Positions 13,501 through 26,200 of a stretch of 64,000 bases of DNA are shown piece by piece. The first letter of the stretch is position 1, and every line of letters starts with the position of its first letter. Source of the stretch: Lingula anatina (lineage: Eukaryota; Brachiopoda; Lingulata; Lingulida; Lingulidae); the NCBI RefSeq assembly GCF_001039355.2, contig NW_019774336.1, forward strand, positions 62,001-126,000, read 5' to 3'. Below the pieces are notes generated by a model. It ran no database searches and was not told the DNA's origin. It saw nothing but the letters and a program-made list of their open reading frames with translations. A program made the translations under genes and the position numbers.

Positions 13501-16500
13501 GTGTTATTGCAGACATAAGTTTCAACAGCCAGAAATTCACTGAATACAATGCAAAACCCTTTTTTCAATAAAGGTTAATGTTTGTGTGTTGCGTTAAGCA
13601 TTTATTTACTATTATATGATGAACAGTTTGTACATCTATCATGGACACTTAGCAAATAAATTAGGCAGAAATACTAAAGCCAAATCAAATTTTGAGTCTC
13701 AACAGTGATAGATTTACAAAAGCTTGAAATATATTTCTCATTTCTTTTAATGAAATAATTTATATGCACAGATAAAGAAGGTTTTTAAAAGTTAAGTATT
13801 AAACATCATTACCTTACTATTATATGATGAACAGTTTGTATACTTGTCTATCATCTACACTTGTCACCAGGTGCCACTGATGTATTATATGCTGCAGTTA
13901 ACTCTTCATTTTTATTGTAATAGTATGGTTTCTAGGAAGTCAGAATGTTTTCCAGTAGCTCAGAAAAGGTTGCTAGATATAATTGCTATGTGCAGTAGCT
14001 TATTGATATCTTACAACCATATAACTTTCCATTATTTCTAATCACACAATATTTATTTTTAGCAGTTGCATCAACTCAGATGTTTTTCCAGTGACTTCAT
14101 GGTTGAAATGTAGCTGGCCTGTAAATTTTATTGTTCTCAGAAATTATAGGTTAGAATTAAGTGCCATTCAATTCAGAACTTTTTTCATCAAATAAATTCA
14201 ATCCACCAGAATTCCAGTGTGAGCGGTCCAGATAACCACAAATATTCCAGTAAACTCAACAACAGCACAACCTAATATCCCAAGAGTACTTCTCAATTGA
14301 TTTGGAAATCAAAAAAATGAATTGATTAAAATTCTTTATACTCAAGAGGACAAAATCTGGGAGAAATAATTGGTTTTTGTTTTTAATAATTAGGCTGAAA
14401 TTGTGTATGTTTTGCCATTACTGGAAGCAAATTGTGTCTCTATCTTCATGTTGAAAATAATTACAAATTCAGCAAAAGGGACTTGTTACACACCCATTTT
14501 CATGACTAATCGAGCAAAAAATAAAAAGTACCATTATTCTGTATACTGATAATATGTTTGAAGCTCAATAAAGAATGCTTGGTCACCCCCGCTTCAATTC
14601 CAAGCCATTACCCCATCTCTGTATAATGTCTTCTCTACTGCTGTTTGAATGCTAGATGTTCTGGCAGCAGCTCTTGGGGGAGCCATCCAGTCTCTTGGGT
14701 TTTCAAATAGCATTTATTTTACTGCACATAACTGTAGCTAGGCAACCAAGCTTGTGCAGGCAGTGACATTAGAACGTGTCAATGCATGCATCCAATTAAG
14801 ATTACTGATATGGGATTTTTGTAGCAGCATTTGTGAGCTTATCACCATGCTTTGTTTTCTTCCAGCGGCTCTCTTACGGCAGCGTAATTACACTTTAGTA
14901 ATCCAGAGGGATGGGGTTTTGCCAGTATTTTTCTCACCCATGATGAATAGCCTGTGTTAAACCCACAGGAGAACATCATTCAGACAAGATTGCTGTTGCT
15001 TCTTTCCTTGTTCTGAATCTGTGGATTTGCCTCAGAGTTGCCAGCAGGCTTACATGCAAATGACATTTGAATACAAGGGCAGAAATAGGCACTCTGTAGT
15101 TGATGTTTGCACACACTAAAACAAAGAAAAAGTAAAAAGAAAGGTTTACGAAGTCATATGAAATTCATTTGACAAGGCTGTCATCTTGTGTTACGTATTC
15201 TTCCGGTTGCAAGTTAATTTTGCTACTTATCTAGACAATATATTTGGCAGACTTATGTTTGATAAGGAGAAATGATGACAGACTGCTGCTTACCAGCGTA
15301 TGATATATGTTACAATAGCTGCCTCAGTGCTATAGAGATGGACAGTGATAAGTTGATATGTGCTGGGAAATCGAAAAGTTGTCAAATGTAGAGAGATGAA
15401 CTGTTATAATTACGAGCACAGCTGGGTCTGCTGACAGTGACTGCACTTTCCTTCCTTGATGGGTGTTTGGGAGGCAAACTTGTGTCTCTCCATTGTTTTA
15501 ATATTGCCAGATAGATTAAGAGAACATTGATTTTGATGTAGAAGGGCATCCAACGTGAGGCAAGCAAAATGGACTGATTGCGATGGTTTGGAAGATGTAG
15601 GCGAGGCAGACACTTCCAATCTATAGGATGATTTCTGCAGAGTGGAGTGTCCCTGGTTAAATCTATCAACCATTAAATAGCAGCAGACATGTGCTGTGTA
15701 TTCAGATTCATTGTTTCTGCAGTGTCTCCATAGTTTGACCATATGGCATCTGCCACACTGAGATACATTGGCAGCTAAGCAGAGGAGAGTGGTAAAGCAT
15801 GGGGCAAGCAGTCTCTCTTGTGTATAGGTTGGCTAGGAATGCCTTCACTAGGACACTGCCAGCTGTTTGCCGCTGCAAATGCTGTGGTCGCAGGGACATT
15901 GAATGTCCAGATGTCACAGAGAGTGAACTGTCTTTGATGATTGACACTCCTAGCTGTCACAGCTGGAAGGACGCATATGGTGATGTTGTATTAAGGTAGT
16001 GAACCAACTGTAACACATAGTATAGTTCATTTGACTATTGCAGCTAAAGAATCTAATGTCATAAATTTTCTACAGTAAGCTGGTAATATTTATTTTTTTG
16101 TTGTGAGCTTGCAACATGTAGATGGTTGAGACCAATTTAAGTGTTGCCATGGCAGTATTAATGTAAGTGCTCTATGCACAGTCTATACCTTATCTCAACA
16201 GTATGGACAAGTTCAGGGTAAGCCATTATACTAATGATGTATATTTCAATATGTTTCAATTTCCTAGCTGAACTAAATTCACCAGCGATGTTCACATTTT
16301 ATTAATGACTGCCACCCACATACTAGTTTATGCAGGCAATTGCACAAATGCAGCATATGGGTTTTAACATTATATTGATGAAATTGGTCAAAGATATCAG
16401 CCGTAGCGTTTGTATGTGCATATTTGAATGTGACTGTGCATTTGCATATTTGGGTGTTTTGTGCAAGTGTGTGTGTGCATGATATAATTTACCTTGAACA

Positions 16501-19500
16501 CCTGTTATCAGTGCATTAAACAATTTTGTACATTAAACAATTTGATTCAGAAGTGCTCAGTAGAAGGCAAATTCAGAGATTGTAGGAAAAGAATTTGAAA
16601 AAAAAATCATTTAAATTACTGACAAGCTAAAAACTCCAGGGAACTGAGAAAATTGACCACAATGAAAAGCCAAGCAGAATTTAATGATTTCCCAAGGATG
16701 AAATTGAAGGAGGCAAATGCTGAAATGTCCAGTTTCTTATTTAAACCCTTGGGGTTTAGGGGGAGTTAAACTGTAGATGATTGAATATAGGACACAGGCT
16801 AGTTAACTTTGACTGGATGCCTGGAGGGAAGCTGTATGGATTGTGGTTATGAATATTTATCATTGGTAAATTGATTATTGTTCTATCATAGAAATGGTGG
16901 CCTAAATGTGATGACATAATGGATTGTTTGGTATTTGGCTATTCCAAGCAATATCAAGGGTGACCTTTTTACCAGAACAGCATAGAACCTAACTTTGATT
17001 CAGAGTGGATCTCTTCCTGCCCAAAAGGTTGTTTCATTTGGCCCCTGGACCCCCCTTACTTATGCCCAGTTGTTGCTTATAATTATTTACACCTGTATCA
17101 GTTTTATGTTAAGAGTCATAAAATTATATTTTAATCATTTTTTGGGTATATTTAACACAAAAGTTTGTTGCAGTATTATAAATTTTGATTTTGCAAATTC
17201 AATTTTATTTGTCTTTCAGCACCACAGATGTCAGATTATATTAATTGAACTCAGATTAACTCACAGTTACATCAGGTGGCTTAATGCTAATGAGGCACAG
17301 TAATGGCTTTGTAATCCCAGAATTTTGAATAATTAAGCCATTAGTCTAGCTGCAACATTTGTGTGACTTAATTAGTTGAATATAAGATAAGGTATGCATT
17401 ACATGATTATTGCATTGAAGAACAAACACAAACAGAGCAAACAGAACTAAAATTGCTATTTGTGTTATATATATATACTTGGAAAATTGGATTTTCAATA
17501 AATCTTTATGGAAACCATTCATTTTTATTATGCCTGCAATATGCTGTATCAATGATGACAGCACTTATAGGTTTGTATTGATATGAACAGGCAGTGACCT
17601 GGCAACATTTCTGCGAATTTCTATGCTTTTCATGAAAGAATGAGTCTTTGATGATTAAAAATAAGCAGACGATGTCTTAGAAGATCAAAGGAATTGGCAG
17701 TAGATGCTAGTTTTGAATTTCCTCACTCAGTTAGCACTAGGATCAGTACCACTTATATGCAGAGTCAACCATGACCTCCGGCCATATGCTATAGTTTCCC
17801 TTCCTGAGCATTTTAGCTGGAGGAGATTACTGTTCGCATTTTTTTTTCAAAAACTATAGTGTTTAATATACTGTAAATAGATAGATGGCTAGGCAGCTTT
17901 ATCCGGCTTCTTTCATAATGTGCAAGAATTGATTGGAAGCTTTAGCATTTGATGCTTGCATTTTGTTGTCCTTGAGTGTGCTATTCACTGGCTGCTGTAT
18001 TATCTTGATTCTAACCAAGTATGCACCATACTGATGAAGCCTATTTGCTGTATCTGATGTGTGCTTTAAGTGTGTGAAAACGTGTCTGCAGACTCAATCA
18101 ACTATGCTTGCAGATTACTCTTTCACTGAACACATATAGGCTGACTAGGTAGAGCCTAAACTTGGGTCATCATCGTCATCACTAATATCTTTCAAGTAAA
18201 TTAATTTGATAAGTGCGTTACTGGGTAGCAAATACCATGAATCCACAAGAGAGCTGTTGGCAGAATTGGAAGTCCAATCTAGTTACAAAGAAAAAGCACT
18301 GTCATTTATTAAATATTTTGTATGAAAGGTGCATAACCTGTGGGTAATTTGTGCTCAGCTGGGTAGTAGCTATTAATAATATTAAGAGGGTGAAACCCTC
18401 ACATGCTGCTGCCGCAAAAGCTGAGAAAAAGACCCAATCCTCGGTGTTCAAAGAAACCAATCAGAGACAGGCTTGTATGTCGGAGTTATTACCCTTGCTC
18501 ATCAAGCTGAAAAGGATTTCAATATATCTCTACTTTTATGTCTTGATCACTGCCCAGGAGTGCTTGTGCATCAAGTCTTGGCTCTATTGTATGGCAGAAT
18601 GGAAGCAAATTTATGCCAGGTCTCCAAGAACTTTATGAGAGGATGATGGTTATTGCTTTTTTGTTTTTACCACATGACGTGTAATGAGTACGCAGTGGAA
18701 TTGATAGGAAGCCACATGTCAAGATGGACCAAGTGATCAGAATGCATCATGGTTATTGTGTAAGAAGGTAGGGGTTCTATCATGACAAATTTGAGAGTCC
18801 CACGATCCCAGATAAAATAGGGAGGATCTTAAAGTGAGACAGAGGCTTTTTTGACAACAATATCAATTTTGCAGAAGGGTTTTTATTGTTTTGACTGTTC
18901 AGTTGATAGATAGGGTCTTCTAATTGCATATTTTATTATGTATTTACTAACCATGGTACCACAACGTAACATAATATCTTCCCTATTGTCTTAGTTAAGT
19001 TTAAATATATATAATGATAGATACTCAAAAGGGCTAGGAATAATTTTTGCAAAATTAGTATCAGGAAGTACTAAAGATTTATTGGCACAGAATGCTCCAC
19101 TGAAATGGATTTTGATATCCTATTTTCGTATCTTTTTTCTTTATGCCTGGTTCACTTTCATGTTTTGCATTCATTCAAAAAAAAGTATCTAAACACATTT
19201 TCTGGATCAATTTTGATTGTTCCAAGTATATATCTTATCAGCTGTTAAGAACTTTTTCTGTGTGATTGAACATTTTGGAGATTTTAGATTTTTCCTTAGA
19301 AAAGACACAGTATTGATGGTTGCAATGTGACACACTTAAGTTAAAAATCATTTTATTTTGATATATTATAAAATTGCTTTTATGAGTTACAGTATTATGG
19401 TACATTGGAGTCAATATAACTGCCATGTACCTTGCACAAGGCATTATTCTTTGATGGGATGATTTGATATTAGTAATCACATCTTTTTGTGATGACAAAA

Positions 19501-20170
19501 TCTATTTTCATTATCTTTCAGGTTACGTCATATTCTAAAGAAACTTGATCATGAAGAATTGTCTAAAGAGGATTTAAAGCGCAACCTGGAGTATGCTGCT
19601 TCAGTCCTGGAAACAGTGTACATTGATGAAACCAGGTAGGATTTCAGTAATTTTTAGCATGCAGTTTATTTTAATCACTTGAACTTTTGTTCGTGTATAA
19701 AAATAGGTCCACCTAGATGACAGAGGCTGGATGGTCAAGGTAAAAAGACAGGTGAACCGCATTTTGTGACAGAGGCTGGATAGTCAAGGTAAAAAGACAG
19801 GTGAACCACATTTTGTGACAAGAAGAAAGGTGTCAGTTTGAAGCACAGCGAACCTCATCAGATTATTTCTGGTACTTAAGTAGGCTTGCTGGGTAAATTT
19901 TTGTGTAATTTTCTGTGTCAGAAGTTAATTTATTTTTAATTCAGCATAGATTATTGTTTAATTTTGTATAAAATGCATAAAGAAATATTTGGAAATATCT
20001 AAATGAAAAGTTATGGGTATTGTTAATCCTCTTATCTCCGAATATTTAGTTATTTTAAGCAAAATTTTACTCTGTACATTTATCAAATATGAATCATTTT
20101 TGTCCTATGAAAATACTCAGTTTATGTTAATTGTTTTTGTCTGGCTATTTGCTGCATTGTTCTTTTGTTT

Positions 20171-20230
<60 letters not shown>

Positions 20231-23200
20231 TTTTTGCATGATGTCTACATACACAGTGCACTAAAATCAGCTTTACCATACACATCCCAGATCCATATAT
20301 CCCACTACAATATGATACTTATGAAACATAAAAGTGGACTAGATATTAGGCACTTGACATTAAAACCTTTTTGGAACCAGATGCAACTAGAATTAAAAGG
20401 GCAAAGATTAATCTTCACAGGAGATGAACTAACTTCTGAAATATTGTACCATTCTGAAACGGCAAAACCATTAAAAGTCAGTAGGGATTTTAAGTTCAAG
20501 TCACTTTTCATGGGGCATCAATCTTAATAACACCCCAGTTGTACTTCTAGTGAGACATGTATTTCTGACACTATATTCGATATATTTAAATATTAATCTA
20601 TTTACACATGCCTGAGTCCAAATTTTTAGATTTAGATATAAATAGGGCATATAAAATTATATGACCTCTTCACATTCTTATACAGTTTATGTGCTCTCAT
20701 CTTTTAAAGGGATAATAACTGTTCGTTTTGGACAAAAAATTAATTTTCCTGGAGTAAACAACAATTTTCTCATACTTACCAATGGTTAATGAATCCATTT
20801 CTACATTCAAAGTTAGTCCCTGTTTTTTTCTAAAAAGTTTTTTTTTTTTGTTATAATCTCTTTAGAGATTATTACAGAGTATAGCCATGGAGGTCACGTG
20901 GTCCAATGACAAGCTCAGATATCAGAAAAAATAGCTATAACTGCCGTTTTTGTGGTAAAACAGAATATTTTATATTTCTATGAGTTGTTTACAATGTTTT
21001 TATTGTGAAATATAGATCTCATACGAAGAGTTATTATCCCTATAAGAACTTAACAAATGTCAAATGATCATCAAGTTTTATTTGAGTAACTTTGGCTAAT
21101 TTCACATATTTCTGACTATGATATAACTACCTACACTATTTGTAATGCCTCTTAAAGCTAGTGTGTTACTACATGTAGTAAATACTGGACAGTTGGTCTA
21201 AACATTTTTTAATGTTTTGAAAACTCCTTTAGAGGTTTAAATGTTAAATTATCTCAATTTATTAAGTGCATAACATCATATTGTAACTTGTATAGATTAC
21301 ATTTTGAAAAAAAGTGTTTGAAGTTCATTTTAAAGTTTCTAAAGTAAATTTCATTTTGATTAGTTTTAGCGTTACTTCTTTCCCCTGTGTAAATGCAGCT
21401 GTAATGCACTGTAGAGTTTATGTAATAGAAGCTGTAACTTCTTTTTTCCATGGGAATCAAAGTCTAGTTTTCCAAATACAGACACACCTGGTGCCCCATG
21501 AAAGGTCATGTTTGTGTAATTATAGGTTGGTTTATTTATTCATTGGAGACAGTGGTGAAAAAAATGTCAAATCAGTCTATTCAAAAAAATATGTTTGAAT
21601 GAAGATATTTGCATTTTTTGTAAAAAAAATGTCAGCTCTTGATGGTTTTGTGCTACAGGTATATTGACAATTTTAATATGTGGTGATAGGTAGCACCAAG
21701 TATGAAACAAAAAGCTAAAAGCCTAAACGATTTGGATATTTTATTCCACCACTGTACTATATCATGTATATTCGATATGTAGATTTTATTATATAAAAAC
21801 CTTTGATATTTACAAAAGGATAATTATTTTGGTATGTAATGCTGTCTTCAATCTAAATGGCTTTATTAATTACAAATATATAAAAATATAAGAAAATTGT
21901 AAAATGAAAAATGTTATTGGTATCTAAATTTGAATTTCTTGAAGAATTAAATGGAAGAAAAATGTGAGAGAAGAACCCACTGGTGAATATTTGCCAGCAA
22001 ACAATGCATTACTTCAGCATCAAGATATAATTGACTGGGGATATTGCGTTGTGTGTGTGCTTCTAGTAGTTTTCAGCACAGAAATTGCACTTCTTGGATA
22101 ACCTCACTTCATATGGAATCAACAAAGCAGTAAACCACGGCCGCCTGCAGCACAGTCTGCCAGACTTAACACCTAATTACCACACATATTTCCATTAATG
22201 TGCAGTATAATTTAACCTAAAATACATAGATGGTGAACACATGCAACATTTCTTTGATTATAATGCAGCTATTCTTGTTCGGGAAGCTCTGTCTCAGCCC
22301 CTGGCTAACTTTTAGATATTGAATTGACTGTTGTTTGCTTGGTTTTCATTTTCCGTAATTATTTATTTATGTGTCCCTCTTCCTTATAAGACATAATGAG
22401 CAATGCTGTTTATGAAAGAAGAGGTTATAATGAATAGATAGAGGTTGAAAAACCTTGATAGAAAAAGTAATATATTCTCATAATATGAACATTTTTTTTG
22501 GAAAAAAGTTGAAATTCTTTACATATTTTGTACTCTAATTAAACAATATATCAATTGTGATGATGATAACTTATTATTCATTGTTTTTTCTGACAAATCT
22601 GTCTCAACAGTCCAAAGGGTCTTGGCCAGAAAATGGCAAAATGTCATCTGTCCTTTTTTTTTTTTTTTTTGTCCGAAGATTTATTGGCTAGAAAGTGACT
22701 TAGAGAGAGAGACAATAAAGCTATTCACACTGGCAATTTCCACTGCCATTAATGTCTGATCACAGTCCTGACAGAGTTAACTTTTCTAATCTGAACAGAC
22801 TACGCAGTTCTCATGAAAATATTTCTCGACATGAGTAAATTTAAGATTTTGTACAGCATAACATTTATTGCTACTCAAACTCCTGCCATGTTGTTCATGT
22901 TACTTTTTGATGAGAACAGAACAATACGCATGCTTAACAGGAAGTATGATTGGTGAAAGGCGATTGCTGCCAAATTAGTGTGAACGCAAAGAAACTGGGT
23001 TTATTCAACTGCAATTCTATCAGGGTCTACTGGACTGCAGTTAACTTGCTAGTGTGAATGGCCCCTATATTCTTGTTCTTAGATAGCAATTGCCTTTTAA
23101 GTTTATAATTGCAACTTCTTAAAATATATAATTAATGATCAAAGAACTTTTAAACAAGTGAACCATCTGACTCGAAAACGTTTGGGCCAATGAACTTTGC

Positions 23201-26200
23201 ACATATTGGGCTGTACTGGATTCTTATAGGCATGTCATTTGTCCATTGATTCATTGAAATATTATAGAATAACTATTCTGTGTCAACATTCATGTCAGTT
23301 TTTATCAATTTTGTATTTGTTATGATGTGGTCCATGAATTTTAAATCTACTGTGACATGCCTGTCCATTACAAGTCATCATCCATGACATACAGGGGATA
23401 AATACATAAAGAGAAATCTGTTTTCGTGTTTTACTGTTCAGAGACTGTATACATATGTGGATACAATTACCAGTACCTTCATTACAGATATGATGCTTTA
23501 GAAACATCCTCTTTTGTATATGAAAATGTACCCTCATCCTGCATTGCTCTTCTGTATCATTTAAACAACAAATAACATATCTTTTAGCAAATAAATAGTG
23601 GTTGCAATACATAAACACATAAAGATTCATACTTTCACTTTATTCCAATTTTGAATTTGCATTTTCTTTTGTATGTGACAGTTATTATTATTATTATTAT
23701 TATTATTCATTATTATTATTATTATTATTATATTTTTGCATTGGTCTGATTTTAATGCTTTAATTAGCAATTATGAACTGTAGCATGGCAAAGTGGGCAT
23801 TAATATTTCTTCTTTCCCTACAGAGAAATGTAGGTTTCTTAATATGAAGAATTCCAAACACACCATACATGTATATATCATCAGCATAATTTTGAATCAG
23901 AAGCTGACTAAGGAGTATGGATTTGTTCATTTTACACGTGTGGATGTTGCCTGATTTGAAAAATCCAGAATAATTCTTATAGAAATAAATGTCCCATATC
24001 TTCAACAAAGAAAAGAGTGAGTTGTTCTTAATGTAATTTTTTTAATCAAAGCTTAATTTTTGCTTTTGTGAATTGATAAATGATATACATTAAGATGAGA
24101 TTAGTGCTGCGTGAAATCTCTCTTGATAATGAGGACAAAGCAGTAATTAATTCCAATTAATTATGATGTATGATTTTCATTTAGACATGTTGACTGAAAC
24201 ATTACGCTGCTCTTTAATAGTGTATATATTATCAAAAATAGCTCTAAATACGTACATTTAGAAGCACACTTGCAAAGTGATTTTTTCCTTTTTCTTTTAT
24301 GCACTGGATTGTCCCTAATCATAAATCCTATTTATTGCTTTTATGCTGCCTAATTTAAAAAATGCAGCTACGTATACAACCCCTGTGTCTTTTGACTATG
24401 TTGTTGTGAACAAACACTTAGCACAATTCATGTGATGCCTTTGACGTTATTTTCTTCATAATTGTGTATAGCTTTTTAATTTGGAGCTTTCAATTTTTTT
24501 CCTTCAAATTGAATACATGTACTCAACTGGTAGTAGGTATCATGTCAATGTAACTCTGCTTTCCAGCTGTGCATCATCATGATCACAGTGCCATCTACAG
24601 TCTGTTCAGCACCAACCAGGTTCTTAGCAGAGCCCTCTAGTAATCATTTTTCAAATCTGGGTACTTTGCCCAAGCTGCACCCTGAATGTTGAGCAGTAGC
24701 ATTTCTATCTGCTTTATGTGAGATCACTTGGCTTAATGGTTGCCCTATGATGCATGAGCCACTCTTTTTTATCCCACAGGCCTATTATAACATGTGACCG
24801 TGCCGTGGACCGTGCATGCAGTGACCACTCCTCAACTTTGATCACCACTGGAGGAACCCCTGGCTCCACTAGTAAAAGGTTCTATTCTAATTTGCATATC
24901 TGCTTGCCTGCTTGTCTGACTGCTTGCTAGTTCTGCTCGCACTCCTTTTGGGTTGCTTTTTGTTTCATCGTTGAGATTCTTGACTCTAGATGTAAACTTT
25001 ATTTATGCTTATTTGTTTGTTGCTTCTACCGTAAGATGGCATTGAGTGTGAAATTATAATTCTGGAATGTGAAATGTTTATAAAAGTTGAATGATACTGT
25101 GCAAATTATTATCAAAACTGCAATGATAGTTTGATTTACTTATCCTTATGTAGATTGTCATATTGGAAGGAGGAACATATTCCTAAACAGGGGTTTATAT
25201 ATTTTTAGATTAAGGGATATATACCAAGTACCAGTAGTCATAGAGTTGGGAATATGTTCCAGGAATGAGCAATATGCATCGCAGGAATGTAGTATATATT
25301 CCTGGTATATAGAATATATGTTTTGAAGTTATGAGTACCATGTAATCATTGCAAAAGGCAGTTAAAGATAAAGCTTGTGCATCTTTTATTTTAGTTGTAA
25401 TTATTTTAGATGTATGGGTATTGCAAAAACAAATTTTAATAATGCATACCTGTTTGCATCTGGTTGTTGTGTAGAACTTTATTTTAACTTAATTTTAATT
25501 TAAATGGAATTGATACAATCATTAGAAATCCAGCTACTCTCAATTATTATATAGCATTAAGTGTGTGTGTAGAGCTTTGCTTTGATATTCAAATAAGGAA
25601 ACATTATGGTTGTTATAAAAAATTGTGATGCATCACTGTCTACTAACACTGGGTGATGAAAAACATCGATCTGGCATACAACAGATTGATGCACGCCCAG
25701 ACTGTAGTAATTTCCTGTGATCTCAGCCAAAGGGTGTGAAGGAAGGCACTGTTCACTCTGACTACAGGCAATTTCTTCATGATGTGTTCTTCATAAGCAT
25801 ATTGTCAATATTATTATATTAATTATCATATTTTTATGATTTTAGGTGTGTTTTATTTTAATTGCAGGTGCTCATCAGCGGTTTTTCTTAACTTTTTTTA
25901 TACCTTAACTTATTAAGATGAATAACTGTGGTCTATTATAAATAGTTAAAGAAGTTTGAGCAGCTGTCTACTGAGATGAAATTACACTAAATATACTTTT
26001 AGTCTATAGTGTGTAGAATGGTGTGACTAACAGCTAGCATATATCTATATACAGTCAAAGAAGATAGTTCAGTTTGCATTTTGAAGTCAATGAACTATAT
26101 TCCGTATGCATGTCATGTTTAGTTTCCCTGAATGCCAGTGTCAGTTGTAGCCTGACATGACATAATTGCTGCATATGGAATGTGAATTCTCCTGCATGAG

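Larger units (their letters stand above)
6806..15798 (+). other. PDE1 intron: repeats, no further coding exon supported
   Basis: I scanned this for phase-2 first exons like those on either side and found none I would defend. It holds simple repeats, the foldback element at 9932, the paired hairpin repeats at 10611 and 11311, a nested MITE and local duplications, listed separately. Confidence 0.5.

Noticed and set aside
18351-18638. A 95-codon + strand open frame in the intron before the 19522 exon.
   Set aside because: No phase-2 donor of reasonable quality and a strange Leu/Tyr-rich end; no exon-like composition.
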